Under the pieces are notes generated by a model, which made no database searches, was not told the origin of the DNA, and saw only the letters and a list, made by a program, of their open reading frames with translations. From Prado023 sp964638055 (GTDB lineage Bacteria; Actinomycetota; Actinomycetes; S36-B12; CAIYMF01), in contig CAZWXF010000002.1 of NCBI GenBank assembly GCA_964638055.1, positions 56,106 through 120,105 on the forward strand: a stretch of DNA of 64,000 nt. The letters run 5' to 3'. Positions within the stretch are counted from its first letter, which is position 1. Each line of letters starts with the position of its first letter. Below are positions 1-9,560 of the stretch, in pieces. The translations under genes and the position numbers were made by a program.

Positions 1-135
1 CCTGAGCCAGGGGGCGGCGATGGGCAGTAGGAGCAGCATTGGACTCATTCCTGCGGGTGGCGTCGCGAAGGAGTCCCCCGGATGCAGGACGGCCCCCTCG
101 ACCAGGTAGCCGACGTTGGCGGCCGGGGCCCCCGG
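1..135 (-). pseudogene. Fragment of an MBL-fold (UPF0173-like) metal-dependent hydrolase
   Basis: Read on the minus strand in the frame whose codons include bases 1-3, this stretch gives NVGYLVEG, then HPGDSF, then LLLLPIAAPWLR. That order matches the middle of the UPF0173 metallo-beta-lactamase-fold family (NVGYL.dG, HPGDsF, LLLP.sAPWL). The gene runs off the left edge. Upstream of about base 135 the same frame stays open but no longer resembles the family, and the metal-binding HxHxDH region is not found in any frame up to base 416. The G/C homopolymer near 124-134 is a likely frameshift or sequencing-error site. It could be a truncated relic or a live gene damaged by an assembly error. Confidence 0.5.
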
Positions 136-416
136 TCGTGACGGTGATGCGGCCCATGTGAGGCTCCAGGGGGAGGGACTGGTGGCGAGGCTGGCCCGCG
201 TGGGCACTGCGGGCAGGGGACGGCCAGAGCGGACTCCCGATCGCTGTGTGAGGCCCGAGAGGGCGGGTGAGGGCAGAGCGCAGGGGGACGGCAGGACGGA
301 CCTCCGAGCGATGCTCGAGATCCGAGCGGGCGGGCGAGGCAACGGCGGCGCAGCCCCGCCCGGCACGAGGATCGAGCGGGCGAGGACAGCTGCAGCACAG
401 CAAGGGCAGAGCGTCC
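136..416. other. Stretch without a recognisable gene
   Basis: Low-complexity GC-rich sequence with repeated GAGCGGGCG words around 323-385. Open frames exist on both strands, but none gives a recognisable or compositionally normal protein. It may contain the decayed 5' half of the hydrolase fragment to its left. Confidence 0.4.
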
Positions 417-737
417 TCAACGCGATGCACGTGCCGCGGCCACGAGCGCCAGCAGCCCCGCCAGCATGATCGGCAGGCCGATCGAGAAGATGGCGAGGAA
501 TCCCAGGAGGAGCAGGGGCACGCCCGCCACGCAGAGCAGCAGGGTGCGCCGTGGTGCGGTCCGGCGGGCGCCGGCGCCCGCGAGCGCCGCCGCGCCGAGC
601 AGGACCGCCAGCACCCACCATGCGGGAGCTTCGTCGCCCTGGGCCCGGATCACCAGCACGTAGACCAGCGCCATCACCAGGGCGATGAGCGCTGCCAGTG
701 CGGCCAAGGGGTCGATGCTGCGGATCCGCGCGCTCAT
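417..737 (-). CDS. Small integral membrane protein, unknown function
   Basis: This 106-residue protein is made almost entirely of hydrophobic segments: one near residues 9-30, one near 42-60 and a long pair near 70-103. Short Arg-rich turns between them (GARRTAPRR) suggest a cytoplasmic loop. I see no enzymatic motif. The ATG at 737 was chosen because GGAGGA lies about 13 bases upstream, and the longer open frame above it is not protein-like. It is transcribed divergently from the P-type ATPase, with about 150 bases between the starts that probably hold both promoters. Confidence 0.7.
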   Translation of the reverse strand: MSARIRSIDPLAALAALIALVMALVYVLVIRAQGDEAPAWWVLAVLLGAAALAGAGARRTAPRRTLLLCVAGVPLLLLGFLAIFSIGLPIMLAGLLALVAAARASR

Positions 738-889
738 GGCGTCAGTGTTGTCCTCCGTCTCGGCCGGGCTCGACCGGCTTGGCCTGGCCCGCGCACTGCG
801 GCGGTTCCATGGCCTGGCATGACCGGCGCCCCCGCTGCCCGGGGCGCATAGGTTGATGGCAGGCACCACTGACGACAGGAGCATGCCGC

Positions 890-3634
890 GTGTCCGACAG
901 TCAGGTAGCACCCCAGACCGGCAGCACCCAGGACGCACTGGCCCAGCCCTTCGCGGTTCCCGCCCAGGACGTCCTCGCGGCCCTGGCCACCACTGCGGAG
1001 GGGCTGGGTGTGCAGGATGCGGCTGACCGGTTGAGCCGCGTCGGGCCGAACCGACTGCCCGAGGCTGAGCGGGATCCGCTGTGGAAGCGGGTCGGCAAGC
1101 ACTTCGACGACGTCCTGATCTACATCCTGCTGGCCGCCGCGGTGCTCAAGGCTGTCATGGGCGACTGGGTCGACTTCTGGGTCATCTTCGGGGTCGCCGT
1201 GATCAGCGCCCTCATCGGCTTCATCCAGGAGGGACGGGCCGAGAGTGCCCTGGAGGGCATCAAGCGGATGCTCTCGCTGAGCGCCGAGGTGAGGCGGGAC
1301 GGCCGGTGGGAGGAGATCGCATCGGAGGGTCTGGTCCCCGGCGACATCGTCCGGGTCCGCTCCGGCGACAAGGTCCCGGCCGACATGCGACTGGTGGAGG
1401 CGGTGAACCTGCGTGTCGAGGAGTCCGCCCTGACCGGCGAGGCCGTCCCGAGCGAGAAGTCGGTGGACCCTGTCGCCGACGACGCCGGTGTCGGGGACCG
1501 CAGCAGCATGCTCTTCTCCGGGACCCTGATCGCTGCGGGCACTGGACTGGGGGTCGTCACGGCCACCGGGGCTCAGGCCGAGATCGGCCGGATCCAGACC
1601 ATGCTGGCCGACGTCGAGGGGTTCGACACCCCGCTGACGCGCGAGCTCAACCAGTTCGGCAAGCAGCTCTCCCTGGTCATCATGGGCATGGCCGGGATCA
1701 TGGTCGTGATCGGCGGGGTCATCCACGACTTCGCCCGCGACGACCTGATCTCCGCGACCATCGGGTTCGCCGTGGCGGCCATCCCCGAGGGCCTGCCCGC
1801 CCTGGTCACGATCACGCTGGCCCTGGGCGTGCAGCAGATGGCCCGGCGCAACGCGATCATGCGCAGCCTGCCCGCGGTGGAGACCCTGGGGGCCATCACC
1901 ACGATCTGCTCGGACAAGACCGGGACGCTGACCAGGAACGAGATGACCGTCCGGCACGTGCTCACGCGGGCGGGGATGTACGACGTCGCGGGCCTGGGCT
2001 ACCAGCCAGAGGGACGCATCACGCTCGACGGGACGCCGGCCAGCCTCGACGAGCATCCGGGCCTGCGCTCACTGGTGACCGTGATGGCCGTTGCCAACGA
2101 CTCGAAGGTCGTGTCCGGCGAGGAGGGCTGGGCGCTGCTCGGCGAGCCCACGGAGGGGTCGCTGGCGACGCTGGGCAAGAAGGCCGGTTTCGACGCGAGC
2201 GGCTACGAGCGGGTCGCCGCTGTCCCGTTCGAGTCCGAGCACAAGTACATGGCCACCCTCAACGACACCCCTACGGGGCAGCGAGTCGTCCTGCTCAAGG
2301 GAGCCCCGGATCGCGTGCTCGACCGCTGCGAGTCCGAGCTCGACGCCGAGGGGCGTCCCGTGCCGCTGGATCGGGGCTTCTGGGAGTCGGGGATCGACGC
2401 GCTGGGAGACGACGGCCTGCGGGTGCTGGCTGCGGCCGCCCGCCCCGCGGAGCCTGGCGTCGACAGCCTCGATCACGACGACCTGTCCGGCCTGGTCCTG
2501 GTCGGGCTGGCCGGCATCCTCGACCCACCCCGCCCCGAGGCCATCGAGGCGATCGCCACCTGCCACCGGGCGGGGATCCGCGTGAAGATGATCACCGGCG
2601 ATCATGCGGGGACCGCCTCGGCGATCGCGCGCGAGATGGGCATCACGAGGCCGGGATCTGCTGATGCCGTGACCGGCGCGGAGCTGCAGAAGGTCAGCGA
2701 CGAGCGGCTGCGCAAGGTCGTGGAGTCGACCGACACGTTCGCGCGGACGAGCCCCGAGCACAAGCTCCGACTCGTCCGGGCGCTGCAGCGCAACGGCGAG
2801 GTCGTGGCCATGACCGGCGACGGCGTCAACGACGCCCCGGCGCTCAAGCGGGCCGACGTGGGCGTCGCCATGGGGATCAAGGGCACGGAGGCGACCAAGG
2901 AGGCCGCCGACATGGTCCTGGCCGACGACAACTTCTCGACGATCGAACGGGCCATCGAGGAGGGCCGGCGGATCTACGACAACCTGCAGAAGTCGCTGGT
3001 GTTCCTGCTGCCGACCAACGGCGCGCAGTCTCTGGTCATCCTCGTCGCGATCCTGTTCGGGCTGGCCCTGCCCCTGAGCCCGGTGCAGATCCTCTGGGTG
3101 AACATGGTCACCGCGATCACCCTGTCCCTGGCCCTGGCCTACGAGCCGGCCGAGCCCGACCTGATGCTGCGCCCGCCCCGCGACCCTCACTCGTCGCTCG
3201 TCTCTCGCCAGTACCTGGCACGGGTGGCCTACGCCTCGGTGCTCATCGCGGGCGCGACATTGCTGGTGTTCCAGCTCGCACGCTCGTGGGGGTGGCCGCA
3301 GGCGGAGTCGCAGACCATGGCCGTGACCATGCTGGCCCTGGGGCAGACGGCGTACCTGTTCAACGCCCGGTCCCTGCGCGAGTCGAGCCTGCGCCGCGAC
3401 ATCTTCACCGGGAACCCGGCCGTCCTGGTCGTCAGCGGGATCATGATCGCGCTTCAGGTGGGATTCGTGTACCTGCCGTTCATGAACTCCTGGTTCGCCT
3501 CGGCTCCGCTGGACCCGATCGGCTGGCTGGTTCCGCTGGCCCTGTCCATCGTGATCTTCCTGCTCGTCGAGGTGGGCAAGGCGGTGTTCCGGCGCGTGAC
3601 ACCGGCCCGGCGGGTCGTCACCGCCGAGGCCTGA
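890..3634 (+). CDS. P-type cation-transporting ATPase (PacL/PMA1-like, type II)
   Basis: ATP-driven cation pump of the inner membrane, 914 residues. Domain order is complete: cation_ATPase_N at about residues 20-90, two membrane helices, an actuator domain with the TGE dephosphorylation motif (LTGEAVPSEK), helix 4 with PEGLPALVTI, the phosphorylation site DKTGTLT with Asp342, a nucleotide domain with KGAPD, the hinge TGDGVNDAPALK, and a C-terminal bundle of about six helices. There are no heavy-metal CxxC domains, so it belongs with the Ca2+/Na+/K+-type pumps rather than P1B metal pumps; the PEGLP motif fits a Ca2+/Mn2+ or Na+ pump. The transported ion cannot be assigned from sequence alone. 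The GTG start is preceded by AGGAG at 877-881. Confidence 0.93.
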   Translation: MSDSQVAPQTGSTQDALAQPFAVPAQDVLAALATTAEGLGVQDAADRLSRVGPNRLPEAERDPLWKRVGKHFDDVLIYILLAAAVLKAVMGDWVDFWVIFGVAVISALIGFIQEGRAESALEGIKRMLSLSAEVRRDGRWEEIASEGLVPGDIVRVRSGDKVPADMRLVEAVNLRVEESALTGEAVPSEKSVDPVADDAGVGDRSSMLFSGTLIAAGTGLGVVTATGAQAEIGRIQTMLADVEGFDTPLTRELNQFGKQLSLVIMGMAGIMVVIGGVIHDFARDDLISATIGFAVAAIPEGLPALVTITLALGVQQMARRNAIMRSLPAVETLGAITTICSDKTGTLTRNEMTVRHVLTRAGMYDVAGLGYQPEGRITLDGTPASLDEHPGLRSLVTVMAVANDSKVVSGEEGWALLGEPTEGSLATLGKKAGFDASGYERVAAVPFESEHKYMATLNDTPTGQRVVLLKGAPDRVLDRCESELDAEGRPVPLDRGFWESGIDALGDDGLRVLAAAARPAEPGVDSLDHDDLSGLVLVGLAGILDPPRPEAIEAIATCHRAGIRVKMITGDHAGTASAIAREMGITRPGSADAVTGAELQKVSDERLRKVVESTDTFARTSPEHKLRLVRALQRNGEVVAMTGDGVNDAPALKRADVGVAMGIKGTEATKEAADMVLADDNFSTIERAIEEGRRIYDNLQKSLVFLLPTNGAQSLVILVAILFGLALPLSPVQILWVNMVTAITLSLALAYEPAEPDLMLRPPRDPHSSLVSRQYLARVAYASVLIAGATLLVFQLARSWGWPQAESQTMAVTMLALGQTAYLFNARSLRESSLRRDIFTGNPAVLVVSGIMIALQVGFVYLPFMNSWFASAPLDPIGWLVPLALSIVIFLLVEVGKAVFRRVTPARRVVTAEA

Positions 3635-3750
3635 GCCTGCTGGACAGGCGACGCCTCCGGGATCGTCACGCGCGATCCTCCCGTCGCTGCGGGGCCCGCG
3701 GTGGGGCCACTGTCCCGCGATGTCCGCCTCGTGGGGTGGCCACGGCCCGC

Positions 3751-3815
3751 CACGCCTGCGGAGTCCACGGCACGCCACGGTTGCGAAGCCACGGGCACGC
3801 CTGCCGAGTCCATGG
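3751..3815. repeat. Imperfect short direct repeats ahead of the helicase
   Basis: CACGCCTGCGGAGTCCACGG at 3751-3770 recurs as CACGCCTGCCGAGTCCATGG at 3796-3815 (18 of 20 identical). A looser copy lies between them (CACGCCACGG...GAAGCCACGG). They fill the leader between the ATPase stop and the helicase start. Confidence 0.6.
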
Positions 3816-3828
3816 GATCGTCGGGGGC

Positions 3829-6522
3829 GTGACCCCCACGTCCGGCATCCAGCCCACCGCGCCGCCGGTCGCCCATGAGCTCGGCGCAGCCGAGCTGTCG
3901 GTGCAGGTCGCCTCGGTCGACGCTCCGGACCAGACGCTGCTGACGCTGCTGGCTCGGCACGCCCCTGACTCCGCTGCCGACCCGGGCGACCCGGACGTGG
4001 GCGCCTCGGCTGACCCGGCCCGAGCGGCCCTGGCGCCTGAGGACGTGCTGGCGGACTACTCCGACTGGGCCGTCGGCACCGGCCGCCCGCTGTACGAGGC
4101 CCAGGAGGAGGCGCTGCTGGAACTGGCGTCCGGTTCGCACGTGATCCTGGCCACCCCCACCGGATCGGGCAAGAGCCTCGTCGCGGTCGGCGCGATGCTG
4201 TTCGCCCTGGCCGACGGCCGCCGTACGTACTACACGGCGCCCATCAAGGCGCTGGTCTCGGAGAAGTTCTTCGACCTGTGCGACCTGCTCGGCCCCGAGC
4301 GTGTCGGGATGGTCACCGGCGATGCCGCCGTGAACCCCGAGGCGCCGGTGATCTGTGCCACGGCCGAGATCCTGGCGATCAGGGCCCTGCGCGAGGGATC
4401 GGCAGCGGATGTGGGGCTGGTCTGCATGGACGAGTTCCACTACTACGGCGACCGTGACCGGGGGTGGGCGTGGCAGGTGCCGCTCATCGAGCTGACCGAC
4501 GCGCAGTTCCTGCTCATGTCGGCCACGCTCGGGGACGTCCGGCGCATCCGCGACGACCTGACCCGGCGGACCGGTCGTCCCGCGGCGGTGGTGGCCGGGG
4601 GCGAGCGGCCCGTGCCTCTGACGTTCGAGTACGCGATGACGCCGATTCACGAGACGATCGAGGCGCTGCTGGAGCACGACCGCGCGCCCGCGTACATCGT
4701 CCATCCGACGCAGGCGGCGGCACTGGAGCGGGCCCAGGCGATGCTCAGCGTCAACCTGTGCACCCGATCGGAGAAGGACGCGATCGCCGAGGCCCTCGGC
4801 GACTTCCGCTTCACCGCCGGCTTCGGGCGCACGCTGACCCGACTCGTGCGCCACGGCGTGGGTATCCATCACGCAGGGATGCTCCCGCGCTACCGCCGCC
4901 TCATCGAGCAGCTGGCCCGCGCCGGCCTGCTCAAGGTCATCTGCGGCACGGACACCCTCGGTGTCGGCATCAACGTGCCCATCCGGACGGTGATGATCAC
5001 GTCTCTGGCCAAGTTCGACGGCCGCCGGACGCGCCTGATCGGGGCCCGTGAGTTCCACCAGATCGCGGGCCGGGCCGGGCGTCCGGGGTTCGACGCCGCG
5101 GGCCTGGTCGTCGTCCAGGCCCCCGAGCACGAGATCGAGAACGAGCGACTCCTGGCCCGCGCAGGGGACGATCCGAGGAAGCGGCGCCGCGTGGTCCGCA
5201 AGAAGCCGCCGGAGGGCATGCCGAACTGGTCGCGCGCGTCGTTCGACCGGCTGGTCGCCGCTGAGCCCGAGCCGCTGCGCTCCCGCTTCGACGTCACCCA
5301 CGCGATGGTGCTCAACGTGGCCCATCGCCCCGGTGACGCGGAAGCCGCGCTCGCGCACCTGCTGACCGACAACGACGAGGAGCCGGAGAAGCGCGAGGAG
5401 CTGGTCGCCCGCGCCGAGGCGATCCGGGGATCGCTGGTCACCGCCGGTGTCCTGGCGCCGGTCGATCCGCCTGACGAGCTCGGGCGTACCCTGCGCCTCG
5501 TCGACGAGCTCCAGGTGGACTTCGCCCTGAACCAACCCCTGTCGACGTTCGCCCTGGCCGCGCTCCAGCTCCTCGATCGCGAGTCCGAGACGTACGCCCT
5601 CGACGTCCTCTCGGTCCTGGAGGCGACCCTGGAGAACCCTCGCCAGGTGCTCATGGCCCAGCAGTACCGCGCCCGTGGCGAGGCGGTTGCCGCGATGAAG
5701 GCCGAGGGGATCGAGTACGAGGAGCGGATGGAGCGGCTCGAGGACGTCACCTGGCCGCGGCCCCTTACCGACCTGCTCGAGCACGCCTACGACGTCTACG
5801 CCGAGGGCCACCCGTGGGTCACCGAGCACGAGCTGAAGCCGAAGTCGGTCGCGCGCGAGCTGCACGAGCTGGCCATGACTTTCGTGGAGTACGTCGGCTA
5901 CCACCGGCTCGCCTCGGCGGAGGGGATCGTCCTGCGCTACCTGGCCGACGCGTACAAGACGCTGCGGCGGACCGTGCCGGACGAGGCGCGGACCGAGGAG
6001 GTGGCCGACCTCACCGAGTGGCTGGGCGAGCTGGTCCGACAGGTGGATTCCAGCCTCCTGGACGAGTGGGAGCAGCTGCTGCACCCCGGCGAGATGGACC
6101 AGGCCCTCCGCCGCGCCCGGGCCGGCGCCACCGGGGAGGCAGGCCCGCCGCCGGTCACCGCCAACGCGCGGGCGTTCCGGGTCCTGGTCCGCAACGCGCT
6201 CTTCCGTCGTGTCGAGCTCGCGGCGCTGCGCCGGTGGGACGAGCTGGGCGAGCTCGACGGGGATGCGGAGTGGGACGCGGATCGCTGGCGGGCGGCGATG
6301 GAGGGCTACTTCGCCGAGCACACCGATGTCGGGACCGGCCCGGCGGCCCGCGGGCCCGACCTGCTGCTCATCGATGTCCTGCCGGGGCGCTGGGAGGTCC
6401 GGCAGGTCCTCGACGACCCCGCGGGCGACCACGACTGGGGCATCAGCGCCGAGGTGGACCTGGCCGCCAGTGACGCCGAGGGCGCCGCAGTCATCCGTGT
6501 GACGAGGGTCGACCGCCTGTGA
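3829..6522 (+). CDS. DExH-box helicase with DUF3516-type C-terminus
   Basis: Superfamily 2 (Ski2-like) helicase of 897 residues, a form common in Actinobacteria and presumed to act on RNA or nucleoprotein. Seen in order: Walker A ATPTGSGKS near residue 107, the DExH box DEFH near 201, motif III MSATLG, helicase C motifs HHAGMLPRYR and GTDTLGVGIN, and motif VI QIAGRAGRPG near 411. The remaining 450 residues (PNWSRASFDRLV onward) are the helical accessory region called DUF3516. The GTG at 3829 was chosen because GGGGG lies just upstream and the protein-like sequence begins there; the open frame extends further up but overlaps the ATPase. Its last 32 bases overlap a convergent small gene. Confidence 0.9.
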   Translation: MTPTSGIQPTAPPVAHELGAAELSVQVASVDAPDQTLLTLLARHAPDSAADPGDPDVGASADPARAALAPEDVLADYSDWAVGTGRPLYEAQEEALLELASGSHVILATPTGSGKSLVAVGAMLFALADGRRTYYTAPIKALVSEKFFDLCDLLGPERVGMVTGDAAVNPEAPVICATAEILAIRALREGSAADVGLVCMDEFHYYGDRDRGWAWQVPLIELTDAQFLLMSATLGDVRRIRDDLTRRTGRPAAVVAGGERPVPLTFEYAMTPIHETIEALLEHDRAPAYIVHPTQAAALERAQAMLSVNLCTRSEKDAIAEALGDFRFTAGFGRTLTRLVRHGVGIHHAGMLPRYRRLIEQLARAGLLKVICGTDTLGVGINVPIRTVMITSLAKFDGRRTRLIGAREFHQIAGRAGRPGFDAAGLVVVQAPEHEIENERLLARAGDDPRKRRRVVRKKPPEGMPNWSRASFDRLVAAEPEPLRSRFDVTHAMVLNVAHRPGDAEAALAHLLTDNDEEPEKREELVARAEAIRGSLVTAGVLAPVDPPDELGRTLRLVDELQVDFALNQPLSTFALAALQLLDRESETYALDVLSVLEATLENPRQVLMAQQYRARGEAVAAMKAEGIEYEERMERLEDVTWPRPLTDLLEHAYDVYAEGHPWVTEHELKPKSVARELHELAMTFVEYVGYHRLASAEGIVLRYLADAYKTLRRTVPDEARTEEVADLTEWLGELVRQVDSSLLDEWEQLLHPGEMDQALRRARAGATGEAGPPPVTANARAFRVLVRNALFRRVELAALRRWDELGELDGDAEWDADRWRAAMEGYFAEHTDVGTGPAARGPDLLLIDVLPGRWEVRQVLDDPAGDHDWGISAEVDLAASDAEGAAVIRVTRVDRL

Positions 6523-6745
6523 GCCCAGCCGTCACCGATTGCTTGGCCGCAATCCCGTCGGGGGCGTCGCGTCGTGCCATCAGCAACGCCAGCTCCCGGT
6601 GCAGGATGCCCATCGCGCGGCCGAGTGCTGCGATTTGTTCGTCCAGCACCGGCCCAGGATCTTGGTCAGTCGGAAGCGGCAACTGCGCGTCGTCGAGCGC
6701 CCATTCAAGTCGCGCCATCAGACTGTCAAGCTCGTCCTCGTCCAT
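6491..6745 (-). CDS. Small acidic conserved-type protein, unknown function
   Basis: An 84-residue protein beginning MDEDELDSLMARLEWALDD, predicted helical, with a second helix near LDEQIAALGRAMGILHREL. The start at 6745 is set by GGAGG five bases upstream; a longer frame to 6787 lacks a ribosome site. It is acidic and has no membrane segment or known motif. It converges on the helicase and overlaps its 3' end by 32 bases, which weakens but does not exclude the call. Confidence 0.5.
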   Translation of the reverse strand: MDEDELDSLMARLEWALDDAQLPLPTDQDPGPVLDEQIAALGRAMGILHRELALLMARRDAPDGIAAKQSVTAGLTGGRPSSHG

Positions 6746-6891
6746 GTCGACCTCCGTTGGTATGGGCCGGACCGTCTCTCGACCCATGCGCCAATCGTAC
6801 GGATGTTCGAGAATGCGTCAACCCTTGCCGGGAGCGGCCGTGCCCTTCTGGGCATCCACTGGGCTCGGGCTGTCCGCAGATCGGAGGGTGT

Positions 6892-7548
6892 GTGGAACCG
6901 ATCGTGCTCGAACTGCCCTTCCGCGGCCGATGGCTGGCCCGCAACAGCCCTGCGCGTCGTGTGCCCAGTCACGGGACCACGTTGTTCGGGACGACGTACG
7001 CGATCGACTTCATCGCCGTGGACGAATCCGGACGATCGGCGCCTCGAAGCGTGCGGTCGTGGGTGTCCACGGAGGCTCCGGAGCGCTTCGTCGGCTTCGG
7101 CGCGCCGATCCTCGCCCCGACTTCGGGCACGGTCGTGGTGGCCCACGACGGGGAGCCCGACCACGTCGCGCGACGCTCCCCGTTCACCCTGGTGCCCTAT
7201 GCCCTCGGCCAGGCCGGCCGGGTCCGTCGGGGCCCCGATGCGATCGCCGGGAACCACGTCGTGATCGCGCTGACCGGGCGCGGGGCCTTCGTCGCGCTGG
7301 TCCACCTGCGCCGCGGATCGGTGCTCGTGGGTGTCGGCGACGAGGTCCGGGTGGGGGACCGGCTCGGGTCGTGCGGCAACTCGGGCAACAGCACCGAGCC
7401 GCACGTCCACGTGCAGGTCACGGACTCGCCCGAATGGTCCAGCGCGCGTGGCGTCCCGCTGGCGTTCCGCAGGCCTGGAGACCCGGCGGGGCTGTGGCTG
7501 CCGGGTGAGGGCGAGATCGTCGAGGCGGGCGGGCCCGGGGCTCGCTGA
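6892..7548 (+). CDS. M23-family metallopeptidase-like protein
   Basis: A 218-residue protein with an LytM/M23 fold signature: an N-terminal SHGTTLFGTTYAIDF block (His and Asp zinc ligands), a beta core with APTSGTVVVAHDG, GNHVVIAL and a GDRLGSCGNSGNSTEPHVHVQV C-terminus holding the HxH catalytic motif. M23 enzymes cut peptidoglycan cross-bridges, yet no signal peptide or membrane segment is visible, so this copy may be cytoplasmic or exported by another route. The GTG start at 6892 follows GGAGGG. It is followed 107 bases later by the propionyl-CoA synthetase on the same strand. Confidence 0.8.
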   Translation: MEPIVLELPFRGRWLARNSPARRVPSHGTTLFGTTYAIDFIAVDESGRSAPRSVRSWVSTEAPERFVGFGAPILAPTSGTVVVAHDGEPDHVARRSPFTLVPYALGQAGRVRRGPDAIAGNHVVIALTGRGAFVALVHLRRGSVLVGVGDEVRVGDRLGSCGNSGNSTEPHVHVQVTDSPEWSSARGVPLAFRRPGDPAGLWLPGEGEIVEAGGPGAR

Positions 7549-7655
7549 GATGCGAGCGTGTCGCTGACCGGAGAGACAGCGAGCGTGGCAGGCCTGCGAC
7601 TGCCGGAGCCCGCGGGCAGACTGGGGCGCACACCCCATCGACCGGGAGGCCCCAC

Positions 7656-9551
7656 ATGGGGAGCTACGCGCAGGCCCATTCCCAGAGCATCAGCGATCCG
7701 GACGCCTTCTGGGCGGCGGCGGCCGAAGCGGTCTCATGGAGCACCCCCCCGACCGTCGTCTGCGATGACACCGCGGCGCCTCTGTTCCGATGGTTCACCG
7801 ACGGCCGCCTGAACACCTGCTTCAACGCACTGGATCGTCACGTGGCGGACGGTCGCGGCGATCAGCCCGCGCTCATCCACGTCAGCCCGGTGACCGGGAC
7901 GCAGCGCACGCTGACCTACTCCGAGCTGCGCGACGAGGTCGCCCGGTTCGCCGGCGCCCTGGCCGGCCTGGGTGTCGGGCACGGGGACCGCGTGGTGCTC
8001 TCGATGCCGATGGTGCCCGAGGCGGTCATCGGCATGCTGGCGTGCGCGCGCCTGGGCGCGGTCCACTCGGTCGTGTTCGGCGGGTTCGCCGCCGATGAGC
8101 TGGCGGTTCGCATCGACGACGCGAAGCCCAAGGTGATCCTCTCCGCCTCATGCGGGATCGAGCCCCACCACGTGGTCGCGTACAAGCCCATGGTGGACGA
8201 CGCCCTGAGCATCGCGACCCACCAGCCCGACGCGTGCGTGATCCTCCAGCGCGAACAGCTGGTCGCCCCGATGGGTCCCCTGGACCACGACTGGGCCGAG
8301 CTCGCAGCGTCCGCCGAGCCGGTTGGGTGCACCGACGTGGCCGCGACCGATCCGCTCTACATCCTGTACACGTCAGGCACCACAGGCCGGCCGAAGGGGA
8401 TCGTGCGCGACAACGGCGGGCACGCTGTGGCACTGACGTGGTCGATGGCGAACGTCTACGACATCGGCGCCGGGGACGTGTGGTGGGCCGCCTCGGACGT
8501 CGGATGGGTCGTCGGGCATTCCTACATCGTCTACGCCCCGCTCATCATGGGGGCGACGACCGTCGTGTACGAGGGCAAGCCCGTGGGTACTCCCGATGCG
8601 GCTGCGTTCTGGCGGGTGATCGCCGAGCACCGCGTGAAGGCGCTGTTCACCGCTCCGACCGCCATCCGGGCGATCCGCCGTGAGGACTCCGAGGGCTCGT
8701 TGATCGCCGAGCACGACCTTTCGAGCCTGCGGACGCTGTTCCTGGCCGGAGAGCGCCTCGACCCCGACACCTACCGCTGGGCCACTGCGGCGCTCGGCGT
8801 GCCCGTCGTCGACAACTGGTGGCAGACCGAGACCGGCTGGCCCATAGCGGCCAACCCGCGCGGCCTGGAGCCTTTGCCCCTGAAGGAGGGGTCGCCGTCC
8901 GTCGCGATCCCTGGCTTCGACGTGCGCGTGGTCGACGGGGAGGGCGCGGAGGTCCCCGCCGGTACCGAAGGCAACATCGTGATCCGGCTGCCGCTGCCGC
9001 CGGGCACCCTGCCCACTCTCTGGGGTGACGACGAGCGGTACGTCTCGTCGTACCTGTCGGCTTTCCCCGGCTACTACGTGACCGGAGACGGCGGCTACAT
9101 GGACTCCGACGGGTACCTGTTCGTGATGGGCCGCACCGACGACGTCATCAACGTCGCCGGCCACCGGCTGTCGACCGGCGTGATGGAGGCGCTGGTCTCC
9201 TCGCACCCGGCTGTGACCGAGTGCGCTGTGATCGGCGTCGCCGATGATCTCAAGGGCCAGTCGCCGAGGGCGTTCGTGGTGCTCAGGGCCGGTGTCCAGA
9301 TCGACCCGGCCGAGCTGACCGCCCAGATCGTGGCGTCCGTGCGCAAGCACGTCGGGCCGGTGGCGGCGTTCAAGGAGGTCGAGATCGTGCCCGCGTTGCC
9401 GAAGACGCGCTCGGGCAAGATCCTGCGCCGGACCATGCGCGGCATCGCGGACGGCCGCGACGAGCCCGTGCCCTCGACGATCGAGGACCCCCGCGTCCTG
9501 GAGCAGCTGACCCCGCTGCTGCGCAAGCGCTCCGGGATCGCCGACGGGTAG
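7656..9551 (+). CDS. prpE: Propionyl-CoA synthetase (AMP-forming)
   Basis: Converts propionate, ATP and CoA to propionyl-CoA via an acyl-adenylate. The 631-residue length matches PrpE/Acs enzymes. Seen: an N-terminal ACAS_N segment, P-loop TSGTTGRPKGIVRD near residue 236, the PrpE-typical ASDVGWVVGHSYIVYAPL, NWWQTETGWP, GRTDDVINVAGHRLSTG, and the C-terminal KTRSGKILRR with the acetylatable catalytic lysine. The arrangement resembles PrpE more than acetyl-CoA synthetase (IVRDNGGHAVAL after the P-loop). The ATG follows GGAGG. No other propionate genes flank it; a tandem repeat array lies just downstream. Confidence 0.88.
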   Translation: MGSYAQAHSQSISDPDAFWAAAAEAVSWSTPPTVVCDDTAAPLFRWFTDGRLNTCFNALDRHVADGRGDQPALIHVSPVTGTQRTLTYSELRDEVARFAGALAGLGVGHGDRVVLSMPMVPEAVIGMLACARLGAVHSVVFGGFAADELAVRIDDAKPKVILSASCGIEPHHVVAYKPMVDDALSIATHQPDACVILQREQLVAPMGPLDHDWAELAASAEPVGCTDVAATDPLYILYTSGTTGRPKGIVRDNGGHAVALTWSMANVYDIGAGDVWWAASDVGWVVGHSYIVYAPLIMGATTVVYEGKPVGTPDAAAFWRVIAEHRVKALFTAPTAIRAIRREDSEGSLIAEHDLSSLRTLFLAGERLDPDTYRWATAALGVPVVDNWWQTETGWPIAANPRGLEPLPLKEGSPSVAIPGFDVRVVDGEGAEVPAGTEGNIVIRLPLPPGTLPTLWGDDERYVSSYLSAFPGYYVTGDGGYMDSDGYLFVMGRTDDVINVAGHRLSTGVMEALVSSHPAVTECAVIGVADDLKGQSPRAFVVLRAGVQIDPAELTAQIVASVRKHVGPVAAFKEVEIVPALPKTRSGKILRRTMRGIADGRDEPVPSTIEDPRVLEQLTPLLRKRSGIADG

Positions 9552-9560
9552 GCGTCAGCC

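Noticed and set aside
3454..6432. Long minus-strand frame opposite the helicase
   Set aside because: Shadow of the helicase third-position GC bias; no start signal or family resemblance.
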